Source: Niallia circulans NBRC 13626 (GTDB lineage: Bacteria; Bacillota; Bacilli; Bacillales; Cytobacillaceae). From it: DNA of 64,000 bases. Both the position numbers and the translations under genes were made by a program. The stretch is from contig NZ_BCVE01000003.1 in NCBI RefSeq assembly GCF_001591585.1, positions 62,001-126,000 of the forward strand, in the 5' to 3' direction. Shown here piece by piece: positions 26,886-35,138 of this stretch (the stretch's first letter is position 1; each line of letters opens with the position of its first letter). The notes beneath the pieces are model-generated. The model made no database searches. It saw only the letters and a program-made list of their open reading frames with translations, and was not told where the DNA came from.

Positions 26886-28223
26886 TTACATACGAATACT
26901 TTCCTTTTCCGTGAAAAACTGTGGTAAATATTCCTTATGTGCTTCAAGCATCTCATCTAGGATCAGTTTAGCAATTCGATCGCTTGGGACAAGGGGATTA
27001 ATGGTCATAGCAAGCAATGCTTTATCATAGTCACCGGAAATAGCTGCTTCTATCGCTACCCTTTCAAAGGACTTGATTTGGGTTACTAATCCTTGAACTG
27101 CTACTGGAAGTTCTCCAACTGCTATTGGCTTGGGACCATCCTTGGTAATTATACAGCTTACTTCTACCGCTGATTCATATGGAATTCCTGTAATGGCACC
27201 ATGATTAGCAGTATTCACCGCTTGAATATCACATTTATCTGTATAAATGGAGCAAATTAAACGTACAGCAGCGTCACTATAGTAAGCTCCTCCGCGCTTT
27301 TCTAACTGAGGGGGTTTAATCGCTAATTCTGGGTCTTTATATAATTCAAACAACCCCTCTTCTAACTTCTGTACAACCTCTGCTCGCGTTTTCCCCTTTT
27401 CTGCTTCCTTTAATTCCTGGGCGAGCACATCTCCTGTTTTATAATAATAGTTGTGATAAGGGCAAGGAAATAAATTCAATCCTCTTAAAAACGAGGGTTC
27501 CCAGCCCATCGCGTGAATATTTTGCATCGTAATAGCCTTTTCCGGATCTGTGATTAACTTAATGACCTGTTCCTTTACACTTTTACCATCTATATAAACG
27601 TCTAGGCCGTAAACCATATGATTTAACCCTGCAAAATCAATTCTTACTCTGGCAGGATCAACTGCTAATAAATCAGCAACCCCCCGTTCCATCCCGATTG
27701 GCACATTACACAAGCCAGCAACTTTTGTGATACGACTGTGGCGAAGAACTGCTTCTGTTACCATTCCAGCTGGATTTGTAAAATTTATGAGCCAGGCATT
27801 CGGACAAAGCTCCTCCATTTCTTTCGCTATTTCTAAAATAACCGGAATAGTTCGAAAAGCTTTAAATAACCCCCCAGGTCCATTTGTTTCCTGTCCGATG
27901 ACTCCATACTTCAAAGGGATTTTTTCATCAAGTGCTCTTGCAGCGAGCTGACCGACTCGTAATTGTGTTGTAACAAAATCCGCTCCCTCCAGAGCCTTTT
28001 TTCGATCCAGCGTAAGAAGAATATCAATAGAAACTCCCGCTTTCTTTACCATTCTACGCGCAAGCTCCCCAACAATTTCTAACTTTTCCTTTCCTTCCTC
28101 AATATCTACCAGCCAAATTTCTTTAACTGGTAACTCGTTATGATATTTAATAAAGCCTTCTATTAGTTCCGGTGTATAGCTTGAGCCACCTCCAATAGTT
28201 ACAATTTTTAAACCGCGACTCAT
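26886..28223 (-). CDS. chbF: GH4 6-phospho-beta-glucosidase (ChbF/LicH type)
   Basis: 445 residues starting at ATG 28223, which overlaps the stop of the IIA gene (ATGA, 28220-28223) with AAAGGGG upstream. GH4 motifs as in its paralogue at 17029: IVTIGGGSSYTPEL, NFTNPAG, LCNVP and DFAGLNHM. NAD+ and Mn2+ dependent. It cleaves the phosphodisaccharide delivered by the PTS encoded just upstream. With ChbG next to it I favour mono-deacetylated chitobiose-6-P, with cellobiose-6-P as alternative; both are substrates of ChbF. The symbol is given by context. Confidence 0.85.
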   Translation of the reverse strand: MSRGLKIVTIGGGSSYTPELIEGFIKYHNELPVKEIWLVDIEEGKEKLEIVGELARRMVKKAGVSIDILLTLDRKKALEGADFVTTQLRVGQLAARALDEKIPLKYGVIGQETNGPGGLFKAFRTIPVILEIAKEMEELCPNAWLINFTNPAGMVTEAVLRHSRITKVAGLCNVPIGMERGVADLLAVDPARVRIDFAGLNHMVYGLDVYIDGKSVKEQVIKLITDPEKAITMQNIHAMGWEPSFLRGLNLFPCPYHNYYYKTGDVLAQELKEAEKGKTRAEVVQKLEEGLFELYKDPELAIKPPQLEKRGGAYYSDAAVRLICSIYTDKCDIQAVNTANHGAITGIPYESAVEVSCIITKDGPKPIAVGELPVAVQGLVTQIKSFERVAIEAAISGDYDKALLAMTINPLVPSDRIAKLILDEMLEAHKEYLPQFFTEKESIRM

Positions 28224-28564
28224 TCTACCGACCCCTTTCTCGTTGTCTGTTGCATACACTCCTGCCGTAAATCAATTATTTCAACCGCAAGATCCTTCAA
28301 TGTCATTGCATTCATTAAGTGATCCTGTGCATGAATAAGAATAATTGGAATCATAAATTGATCTCCGCCGGCTTCAAGATGGAGTAATTTGGTCTGGATT
28401 TTATGAGCCTCCGATAGTTCTGCTTCCGACTCTGTTATCTTCTTTTTGGCTTCAGCAAAATCCTTTTTTTTCGCGTCTTGAATTGCTTCCATCGCAAAGC
28501 TTCTCGCATTTCCACTATGTAATATCAGCTGAAAGGAGAGTTGGTATAATTCTTCCTTATTCAT
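28220..28564 (-). CDS. PTS lactose/cellobiose-family IIA component
   Basis: 114 residues from ATG 28564 with GAAGGG upstream. All-helical LacF/ChbA family: ELYQLSFQLILHSGNARSFAMEAIQ, and the phosphorylated His in LIHAQDHLMNAM near residue 80. It accepts phosphate from HPr and passes it to the IIB Cys. The start was moved from an upstream frame that overlaps the IIC gene by 56 bases. Third gene of the operon. Confidence 0.9.
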   Translation of the reverse strand: MNKEELYQLSFQLILHSGNARSFAMEAIQDAKKKDFAEAKKKITESEAELSEAHKIQTKLLHLEAGGDQFMIPIILIHAQDHLMNAMTLKDLAVEIIDLRQECMQQTTRKGSVE

Positions 28565-28583
28565 GTTTGCACCCTTCTTTCCT

Positions 28584-29942
28584 TTAGAGACTAACTGAAT
28601 CCGAATCTTTCGTAAGCTCTGTTTTATTTTTGGAATCAATTTTTACTTGTGCATAAACAAATGGTAAATAAACAACTGTTGATATCAGTAAATTTAATGC
28701 TGCCAAACCAGCTCCCCAAAAGCTTCCCCCCGTCGCTAAGTACCCGCCAATTATCGGTGGTGTAACCCATGGAATCTTAGCCGTTACCGGTGGAACGATG
28801 CCATACTGCACAGCAAGATAAGAAATGACAGTTGTAATAACTGGCCCAATTACAAATGGAATAAACCAAATAGGGTTTAAGACGATTGGCAAACCAAAAA
28901 GGATTGGTTCATTAATTTGGAATACCCCAGGCGCCCCGCCAAGACCAATGATTTGTTTATACCGTTTTCTCCCTGCAATTATCATCGCAATAATTAATCC
29001 TAAAGTAGCACCTGATCCGCCCAAGTAAACAAATGCATCTAGGAAGGATCCAGCTAAAATATGATATTCTCCTAATGCTTGAATTCCTGATTGAGCTAAA
29101 TCAATGTTTTCTGCTCCTGTTTTTTCAAATAATGGTGTCGTAATCCCACCTAATATGTTTGGACCATGAAGTCCAACCATCCAGAATAAATGCACTAATA
29201 AAACAATTAATACTGCAAATGGAAGGGAATCAACTGCATTTGTTAATGGAGAGACAATAACCGTATTTAACCAATCATTTAGAACTTTTCCATCTGTTAT
29301 CATTCTGAAGATAACGCCAAACACGCCAACTAGAAAAATAGTTCCCATACCTGGTACTAATTTAGCAAAGGATTTTGAAACAGCCGGCGGTACTCCATCT
29401 GGCATTTTAATGATTAAAGCCTTGATTTTCGATAAGCGCAAGAAAATTTCTGTAGCGATTATCGCTACGATAATAGCAGTAAAAAGGGCAGTGGCATTGA
29501 AGTAATTGACAGATACTAGCCCCCAGACTCCTCCTGCAACTGTTTCAGTAGCGGCTTCATCTATTGGTAACGTGACACTTGCTGTTTGGGGCAAAAGTAA
29601 AAAGAAACATGCAGCAGAAATAAGCATTGCTTCAAACCCTTCATCCCCATAGGATCTAGCTAATTTATAGGAAATCCCAAAGACTGCAAATACAGAAAGA
29701 AAAGCAAATGTTCCAAACCATATGTCCCCGCCCAAAGTCGACCAGTTAGCTCCGAATATTGCTTCCATCATTTTTCCATAAGGGGGAATAATTTGACCGA
29801 GATTATTAAAAAGTACAGCAAATGAACCTACAATGGTAATAGCAATCATACCAATTAACGTATCCCTGATAGCAAGCAAATGTCTTTGATTACCAAGCTT
29901 TAATGCAAAAGGCATAATATATTTTTCAATAAATCCCATCAT
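28584..29942 (-). CDS. PTS cellobiose/diacetylchitobiose-type IIC component
   Basis: 452 residues, about ten membrane segments. N-terminus FIEKYIMPFALKLGNQRHLLAIRDTLIG and the substrate-region motifs HGPNILGGITTPL, GGSGATLGL, GAPGVFQINEPILFGLPIVLNP are those of the LacE/CelB/ChbC family. It imports and phosphorylates a beta-linked disaccharide. Two ATG codons occur in tandem at 29942 and 29939 behind GGGGG; either may be used. Second gene of the operon, 4 bases after IIB. Confidence 0.9.
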   Translation of the reverse strand: MMGFIEKYIMPFALKLGNQRHLLAIRDTLIGMIAITIVGSFAVLFNNLGQIIPPYGKMMEAIFGANWSTLGGDIWFGTFAFLSVFAVFGISYKLARSYGDEGFEAMLISAACFFLLLPQTASVTLPIDEAATETVAGGVWGLVSVNYFNATALFTAIIVAIIATEIFLRLSKIKALIIKMPDGVPPAVSKSFAKLVPGMGTIFLVGVFGVIFRMITDGKVLNDWLNTVIVSPLTNAVDSLPFAVLIVLLVHLFWMVGLHGPNILGGITTPLFEKTGAENIDLAQSGIQALGEYHILAGSFLDAFVYLGGSGATLGLIIAMIIAGRKRYKQIIGLGGAPGVFQINEPILFGLPIVLNPIWFIPFVIGPVITTVISYLAVQYGIVPPVTAKIPWVTPPIIGGYLATGGSFWGAGLAALNLLISTVVYLPFVYAQVKIDSKNKTELTKDSDSVSL

Positions 29943-29946
29943 CTCT

Positions 29947-30255
29947 TTATTCCCCCTTTATTAAAGCTGTGGCATGTTCTAACACTTTTTCACCATTACA
30001 TAATCCATAGTCCTGTGGATTAATTGTTGCAACTGGAATTCCTCTTTGGTCGCCGGCCTTTTTTACTTGTGGTAATAGAAATCGTACTTGAGGACCTAAC
30101 AAAATAACATCAGCTTTCTCTATCTCGTTGTTCACTTCTGAGGCTGCTATTGCCCAAATCTTGCAGTCTATCCCTTGGTTTCTGGCACTTTGCTCCATCT
30201 TTGAAACTAATAAACTTGTAGACATTCCGGCTGAACAACATAGTAAAATATTCAC
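29947..30255 (-). CDS. PTS lactose/cellobiose-family IIB component
   Basis: 102 residues, start GTG 30255 with AAAGGGG 8 bases upstream. The phosphocysteine loop is [14 protein letters not shown] (Cys6/Cys7), and [12 protein letters not shown] is typical of the ChbB/LicB family. First gene of the operon; its promoter lies inside the GntR operator cluster at 30373-30427. Confidence 0.9.
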   Translation of the reverse strand: MNILLCCSAGMSTSLLVSKMEQSARNQGIDCKIWAIAASEVNNEIEKADVILLGPQVRFLLPQVKKAGDQRGIPVATINPQDYGLCNGEKVLEHATALIKGE

Positions 30256-30372
30256 TATTCCATCCCCTTTTAATTGATAGATTATTCCGATATTTTATTC
30301 TAAAAAATGTTTCCTTTCGTACGTCTTTTTATCAGCCACCCTTCTTAGGAAAGTAGTAACATCTTATATTTA

Positions 30373-30427
30373 TATTGTAATAACAAATACGACATGTTTC
30401 AATACAAATTTATTTGTTATTACAAAT
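30373..30427 (-). promoter_or_regulatory. promoter of the first PTS operon with GntR operators
   Basis: On the minus strand, -35 TTGAAA (30402-30397) and -10 TACAAT (30379-30374) have a 17-base spacer. TATTGTAATAACAAATA (30373-30389) covers the -10, and ATTTGT-TATT-ACAAAT (30412-30427) lies upstream of the -35; ACAAAT-TT-ATTTGT (30404-30417) overlaps it. The two sites are the same palindrome on opposite strands. The adjacent, divergent GntR gene is the likely ligand. The cluster also faces the gntR start. Confidence 0.75.
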
Positions 30428-30498
30428 TTGTTATTTATTTGCTTATTATGAATAGAAAAGATATTCTATATTCAGGGACAATATGGAGGGAAACGATT

Positions 30499-31224
30499 GT
30501 GGAAGAAATGAACAAAGATGCTGCGCTACACTCGATTGTAAAAGAGTCCATTATCGACATGATTAAAAGCGGCGAATATCAACCAAATACTAAATTACCA
30601 ACCGAAGCTGAATTTTGTAACACATTCGGTGTCAGCAGAACAACGATTCGCACAGCCCTTCAACAACTAACAGTTGAGGGCTATGTTTATCGAGTACAAG
30701 GGAAAGGTACCTTTGTAGCCGAAAATAAAATCAAACAATCTTTAACTAGTACAGTAGAGCAATTCTCTGAACAAATTACTTTGCAAGGGAAAGCCCCGTC
30801 TATCAAGGTGCTTCAGCTGAAGGTTATTGAAGCGACCGATTTTCTAGCCAAGCAATTCAATCAAAATATAGGGGATCCCGTTAACTGCTTAGAACGCATG
30901 CGTTATGTAAATGATGCTCCACTACAATATGAAATCTCTTATCTGCCTTGGCACAAGGCACCAGGATTAGATAGCGCTGCTTGCGAAAAGTCTTTATACA
31001 AGATGCTGGAAACGAAGTATAATATAAAAATCCGCAAAACAATAGAGCACTTAGAATTAGTTTTAGCAGATGACACTATTTCTAAGAAATTGGAAATTCC
31101 TGCAGGATCCCCTTGCTTTCTACTTGAAACCTTTGCTTATGCAGAAGATGAAACTGCCATTGAATATTCCAAAACTATTTTCCGAGGAGACAGAGCACAC
31201 TTTGTTATTGAGCGGAATTATTGA
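30499..31224 (+). CDS. GntR/HutC family repressor (UTRA domain), PTS operon regulator
   Basis: 241 residues, start GTG 30499 with GGAGGG 8 bases upstream; the frame is open further up but crosses the operators. N-terminal winged helix: SGEYQPNTKLPTEAEFCNTFGVSRTTIRTALQQLTVEGYVYRVQGKGTFVA; C-terminal UTRA effector domain from about 90 to 241 with LERMRYVNDAPLQYEISYLP. UTRA proteins usually respond to a phosphosugar, so the PTS product is a likely inducer. It is divergent from the IIB gene. Confidence 0.85.
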   Translation: MEEMNKDAALHSIVKESIIDMIKSGEYQPNTKLPTEAEFCNTFGVSRTTIRTALQQLTVEGYVYRVQGKGTFVAENKIKQSLTSTVEQFSEQITLQGKAPSIKVLQLKVIEATDFLAKQFNQNIGDPVNCLERMRYVNDAPLQYEISYLPWHKAPGLDSAACEKSLYKMLETKYNIKIRKTIEHLELVLADDTISKKLEIPAGSPCFLLETFAYAEDETAIEYSKTIFRGDRAHFVIERNY

Positions 31225-31235
31225 AGAATGCAATC

Positions 31236-31269
31236 AAAAGGATATTTGTAATAACAAATATCCTTTTTT
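31236..31269 (+). terminator. terminator of gntR, built from the operator palindrome
   Basis: AAAAGGATATTTGT-AATA-ACAAATATCCTTTT is a perfect 14-bp stem-loop (31236-31267) ending in T6, 12 bases after the stop. Its core ATATTTGT-AATA-ACAAATAT matches the promoter operators at 30373 and 30412, so the GntR protein may also bind here. Confidence 0.85.
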
Positions 31270-31336
31270 GTTCCAACTGTTTTTCCTCTATTCTCTTCAT
31301 TCTAACTTCCCTTTCCCAGCCTTCTCCCTCGCTTAG

Positions 31337-31472
31337 TTTTCCACAATAAATCCACAGAACATCTTTTCTTCCACTAAAATACCACCTGATTCCTACTTAG
31401 TTTTCCACAAATACAATAAAAAATAGCTATGTTATCCACATACCATCCACAAAATCAATATATTTATCCACA
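31337..31472 (+). repeat. cluster of six DnaA-box-like sequences in one orientation
   Basis: Perfect TTATCCACA at 31432-31440 and 31464-31472; TTTTCCACA at 31337-31345 and 31401-31409; AAATCCACA at 31348-31356; CCATCCACA at 31443-31451. Start-to-start distances are 11, 53, 31, 11 and 21, all near multiples of the helical repeat. B. subtilis has several DnaA-box clusters outside oriC that bind DnaA. No gene lies in 31270-31476. Confidence 0.6.
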
Positions 31473-31476
31473 AAAA

Positions 31477-31510
31477 GACCGGTTATCCCATAAGTATGTT
31501 CTAACCGGTC
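31477..31510 (-). terminator. terminator of thiW
   Basis: GACCGGTTA (31477-31485) and TAACCGGTC (31502-31510) form a perfect 9-bp stem, followed on the minus strand by TTTTTG. It lies 17 bases after the thiW stop and adjoins the DnaA-box cluster. Confidence 0.85.
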
Positions 31511-31527
31511 CTTCATCTATTATGCTG

Positions 31528-32025
31528 CTAATTTTGAGTTAACATTTGAATTGATTTTATTTTTACTAAACGACTTACTAAGATGACACCAATGATGGAT
31601 CCTGCAAAACTGCTAACAGCAAAGGATGGCAAATAAAATAGAGCACCCGTTTTTGTCCCTAAGAAAAACGATGCATATGGTACTGCCACTAAGGAGGCGA
31701 TGACGCCTGTTCCAATAAATTCACCTAAAGCTGCAAAGATTGGCTTAGCTGTTTTATGAAATAGATAGCCTGCCAAAAGTGCACCTATCATACTTCCCGG
31801 AAATGCTAATAAGGATCCCGTTCCTAATAGGTTTCTTAACAAGGAAGTAGCAAAAGCAATGATAACTGCTGGAACCGGTCCAAGTATTGCTCCCGCTATT
31901 ACATTTAAAGCATGCTGAACAGGATATGCCTTGGCAATACCTGCCGGAAACCATACTAAGGTTGAGCCATATGTCCCAATTGCCGTAAACATGGCCATAA
32001 TCACCAATAATTTAATTCTTTTCAT
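31528..32025 (-). CDS. thiW: energy-coupling-factor S component ThiW (thiazole/thiamine precursor uptake)
   Basis: 165 residues from ATG 32025 with GGAGGA 10 bases upstream; a GTG at 32043 belongs to that site. Five to six hydrophobic segments; GTYGSTLVWFPAGIAKAYPVQHALNVIAGA and LLRNLLGTGSLLAFPGSMIGALLAG are characteristic of ThiW. It docks on a shared EcfAAT module (not encoded here) to import hydroxyethylthiazole. A TPP riboswitch and terminator directly upstream tie it to thiamine supply. Confidence 0.9.
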   Translation of the reverse strand: MKRIKLLVIMAMFTAIGTYGSTLVWFPAGIAKAYPVQHALNVIAGAILGPVPAVIIAFATSLLRNLLGTGSLLAFPGSMIGALLAGYLFHKTAKPIFAALGEFIGTGVIASLVAVPYASFFLGTKTGALFYLPSFAVSSFAGSIIGVILVSRLVKIKSIQMLTQN

Positions 32026-32136
32026 CGTAATTATTTCCTCCACTCAAAATAGTTTTAAGCATGGAGACTAAGCAAACCTTCTATTGACTAGACCCAAAAG
32101 GCTTACAGGGCTATTAAACGACGGCTTTTCACAAAC

Positions 32137-32166
32137 TAAAAAAGCCAGATCTAAATAGACCTGACT
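32137..32166 (-). terminator. riboswitch-controlled terminator before thiW
   Basis: AGTCAGGTCT-ATTT-AGATCTGGCT (minus strand, 32166-32143) forms a 10-bp stem with two G-U pairs, followed by T6. It lies between the TPP aptamer and thiW and is the expected OFF-state terminator. Confidence 0.85.
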
Positions 32167-32197
32167 GCTAAAGTCAAAAGAAATAGAGTGAATCCGC

Positions 32198-32288
32198 TAC
32201 TTCCCTACGCTGGTATGATCCAGATCAGGTCGTTAGGGTTAAAAAACGAATTTGTTTTTCTCTCAGCCACCAACTGGCACCCCTAGTA
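32198..32288 (-). promoter_or_regulatory. TPP riboswitch (THI element)
   Basis: The minus strand reads TAGGGGTGCC, then GGCTGAGAG, ACCCT, ACCTGATCTGGATCAT and CCAGCGTAGGGAAG, in the canonical order of the thiamine-pyrophosphate aptamer. The P3 arm is extended (AAAACAAATTCGTTTT). TPP binding should favour the terminator at 32137-32166 and switch off thiW. Confidence 0.97.
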
Positions 32289-32348
32289 GTCCATATATGC
32301 TTATACCTTCATTTTAACTTATTTCATTTAGGACGCAAAGAATTATTC

Positions 32349-33371
32349 TTATTGTTTCTTGGACAATTTATCCACAAACTGCATATCGATTAATTCTTCG
32401 TATTTATAGCCTTCCGTATAGACACCCGTTTTCTCGACAACATCCATTGGTTTTGCAACAGCTTCCTCTGAGATGTAACCGTCCTTGCTCCATAATTCAT
32501 CAGCATAAGCACGATCCAAAGATGCTTGTAAAATCTCATCTGATGTAGATGGAAATTCTGCTTTTAACACTTTCATGGATAGTTTCGGGTCTTTTTCCAC
32601 TTTCTTGAGTCCTTTTAAAACAGCTTTTACAAAGCTTTCCACAACTTCCGGCTCTTTCTCAATTGTGGATTTTTTTACACTGACAACAGAATAAGGATAG
32701 TCTCCCAAACTGGCAAAACTGTAGAATGGCTCTTTCCATGCTCCCTTTTTCATTCCTTCTGTGATTTGCGGTTCTCCACCATTAGCAATATCGGCATTTC
32801 CGGATTCTACAAGGGAAACTACTGCACTGGCATCAGCTGGTTCTTCTAACTTCACATCTTTTTCCGGATCTAAACCTAGCTCCATTAACAGCCATCTAGT
32901 TAAAAGATTGGGACTACCACCATAGCGCCCAGCTGCAATAACTTTTCCTTTTAAGTAAGCTGCCAGCTCTTCATCGTTTGTACTATCAATCGTTTCCTCT
33001 GAGTTTCCCATCAAATAAACATTAGCGCGGTTAACGACGTTTACTACTGACTGAATCGGATCAGAGCTTCCTAAATTGGCCATTTGCACAGAATCTGGTC
33101 CGCCCATAACGCCCCAGGCATCACCACTAACAACGGATGTAACGTGGGCACCTCCTGTTGCTGTAATGACTTCTACTTCCAATCCCTCTTCTTTAAAATA
33201 ACCTTCTTCTATGGCAACATACAGTGGAAGATAGCCGATCAAATGAACTGGCTCTGAAATAACAATCTTCCTCAATCCATCCTTCGTTCCCTTTTCTTCT
33301 TTTGAAGAACATCCTGCAAGGATTAAGACAAAACTAAGACACATAAGCAGAAAAAGCCTCCACTTTTTCAA
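32349..33371 (-). CDS. ABC transporter substrate-binding lipoprotein, NMT1/ThiY-SsuA type
   Basis: 340 residues from TTG 33371, chosen because AAGGGGG lies 7 bases before it and a lipoprotein signal follows at once: basic KKWR, a hydrophobic run, lipobox LAGC with Cys21. The mature part begins with charged residues, then IVISEPVHLIGYLPLYVAIEEGYFKEEGLEVEV, the NMT1/SsuA/ThiY pattern. It binds its ligand outside and feeds the permease/ATPase upstream. Beside thiW, a pyrimidine (HMP or formylaminopyrimidine) precursor is plausible; sulfonates or others remain possible. The annotated upstream extension to 33497 is not supported. Confidence 0.85.
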   Translation of the reverse strand: MKKWRLFLLMCLSFVLILAGCSSKEEKGTKDGLRKIVISEPVHLIGYLPLYVAIEEGYFKEEGLEVEVITATGGAHVTSVVSGDAWGVMGGPDSVQMANLGSSDPIQSVVNVVNRANVYLMGNSEETIDSTNDEELAAYLKGKVIAAGRYGGSPNLLTRWLLMELGLDPEKDVKLEEPADASAVVSLVESGNADIANGGEPQITEGMKKGAWKEPFYSFASLGDYPYSVVSVKKSTIEKEPEVVESFVKAVLKGLKKVEKDPKLSMKVLKAEFPSTSDEILQASLDRAYADELWSKDGYISEEAVAKPMDVVEKTGVYTEGYKYEELIDMQFVDKLSKKQ

Positions 33372-33533
33372 GGCAAAGCCCCCTTTTTCATATATGAATA
33401 GAATGGGAAATTTAGTAGTAGATAAGAAAATGAAGATGAACCAGAAGTATATTGCGGATAATGGAAATACATATTCTATTTCATATATATGGAACATTTT
33501 TCTCTTTATGTTCTTTTCAAAGGGGAAAATATT

Positions 33534-34352
33534 TTATTCCGCATTTCTTCCTCGCAAAAGAAGCTTTTCTATCCATACTGTAGCAAAGTACATCACAATC
33601 GAAAGAATAGACAGCACAGCTACGCCCACCCAGACAAGATTGATATTCATAATCTGCCCAGCATATAGGATCATTCGGCCAATCCCTTGTCTAGAGCTGA
33701 TAAATTCCCCGACAATTGTACCAGCCAATGCTAATGCTATGTTAATTTTCAAACTGCTTACAATCCACGGCATTGTCGTTGGTATGACAACTTTAGTGAA
33801 AACATGCCATTTCTTTGCACCAAGGGAATACATTAATTTTTCTAAATCTTTATCTACTGCCTTCACTCCACTGTAAGCAGCAAGAGCTGTTGTAATAATA
33901 GTCATCATAAAGGCAAGAACTACCTTGGAGCTAAATCCTATTCCAAATAAAATAACAAGAACTGGTGCAAGAGCCAGCTTCGGTACTGCATTAAAGGCAA
34001 TTAAATAAGGTTCTGAAATACGTGCATAATAGTAAGACCACCAAAAGGAAAGTCCTAATAGGGCGCCAAAGAAGGTTCCTAGTCCAAAACCAAAGATAGT
34101 CGCACCAGAGGTATATAATAAATCACTCCATAAAGATCCTTCTGTCCAAGCTATATAACCCGTCTTCCATATTGTTGATGGACTGCTCCAATAATACGAA
34201 TCAATTAGTTTCCACTTGGAAAGCAGCTCCCACGCAAGGAGAAATATAATTCCAAAGCTCCATTGCCCAATGCGAGTAAATTTCCTTTTTCTTCGGGCAA
34301 TGACCTCATCATCCTCTATATAAAGAACCTTCGTTTTATCCTTTGATTCCAT
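33534..34352 (-). CDS. ABC transporter permease, ThiX/SsuC type
   Basis: 272 residues, with six membrane segments. The BPD inner-membrane signature is in the loop EKLMYSLGAKKWHVFTKVVIPTTMPWI (EAA-motif with G at its centre). N-terminal cytoplasmic tail is acidic and basic mixed. ATG 34352 follows GGAGGAATGG. It is second in an ATPase-permease-lipoprotein operon; 162 bases separate it from the lipoprotein start. Likely thiamine-precursor uptake by analogy with thiXYZ. Confidence 0.85.
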   Translation of the reverse strand: MESKDKTKVLYIEDDEVIARRKRKFTRIGQWSFGIIFLLAWELLSKWKLIDSYYWSSPSTIWKTGYIAWTEGSLWSDLLYTSGATIFGFGLGTFFGALLGLSFWWSYYYARISEPYLIAFNAVPKLALAPVLVILFGIGFSSKVVLAFMMTIITTALAAYSGVKAVDKDLEKLMYSLGAKKWHVFTKVVIPTTMPWIVSSLKINIALALAGTIVGEFISSRQGIGRMILYAGQIMNINLVWVGVAVLSILSIVMYFATVWIEKLLLRGRNAE

Positions 34353-34370
34353 CTCTCCATTCCTCCCTCC

Positions 34371-35138
34371 CTATTTTGTTTCTTCTGTTGATTTTAGTGC
34401 TTGTAGTACATATTCTTTTAATTGAATAAATTTAGAGTCTAGTAGTGTTTGTTCATTTCTTGGTCTTGGTAATTGGATTGATACCTTCTCCTTAATGGTG
34501 CCTGGTCTTGGCGTCAAAATATATATATCATCTGATAAAAAAATGGCTTCATCTATATCATGGGTGATAAACAAAATAGTTTTCTTAAAATCTCCCCATA
34601 TTTGCAAAAGCCATTCCTGCATAAATAAGCGTGTTTGTGCATCTAAGGCGCCAAAAGGTTCATCCAGTAAAATAACATCTTGGTCATAAAGCAATGTTCG
34701 CAACAAAGCCGCACGCTGCCTCATTCCTCCAGAAAGTTCTTCCGGAAAATGCTTTTCAAACCCTTCCAATCCATATCTCTCTAATAAAGGTAATGCTCTT
34801 TGGATCGCCTCTTTTTTAGGAACACCCTTTACCTCCAATCCTAAAATCACATTATGAAGAATATTTCTCCACGGAAGAAGCAAGTCTTTTTGAAGCATAT
34901 AGCCAACATGCCCACTCTTTCCAACAATGTCCCTTCCGTCTAACAAGACATGACCTGTTGATGGTGTTATTAATCCTGCAATTATATTAAATAGTGTTGA
35001 TTTTCCACATCCACTTGGGCCGATAATACTGACAAATTTCCCTTCTGGAATCTGCAAATTTGTATCCTTTAATGCGAAAAACTCCTTGCCATTTTTTCGA
35101 AAAACCTTACTACTGTCCTTAACCTCTAATTTATACAA
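34371..35138 (-). CDS. ABC transporter ATP-binding protein, ThiZ/SsuB type
   Basis: 255 residues. Walker A GPSGCGKST near residue 40, Q-loop YMLQKDLLLPW, signature LSGGMRQR, Walker B VILLDEPFGALDAQTR, His switch THDIDEA. TauB/SsuB/ThiZ class of importers. First gene of the operon, starting at ATG 35138. Unlike thiW it has no TPP riboswitch upstream, so either it is regulated by another route or its substrate is not a thiamine precursor. Confidence 0.88.
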   Translation of the reverse strand: MYKLEVKDSSKVFRKNGKEFFALKDTNLQIPEGKFVSIIGPSGCGKSTLFNIIAGLITPSTGHVLLDGRDIVGKSGHVGYMLQKDLLLPWRNILHNVILGLEVKGVPKKEAIQRALPLLERYGLEGFEKHFPEELSGGMRQRAALLRTLLYDQDVILLDEPFGALDAQTRLFMQEWLLQIWGDFKKTILFITHDIDEAIFLSDDIYILTPRPGTIKEKVSIQLPRPRNEQTLLDSKFIQLKEYVLQALKSTEETK

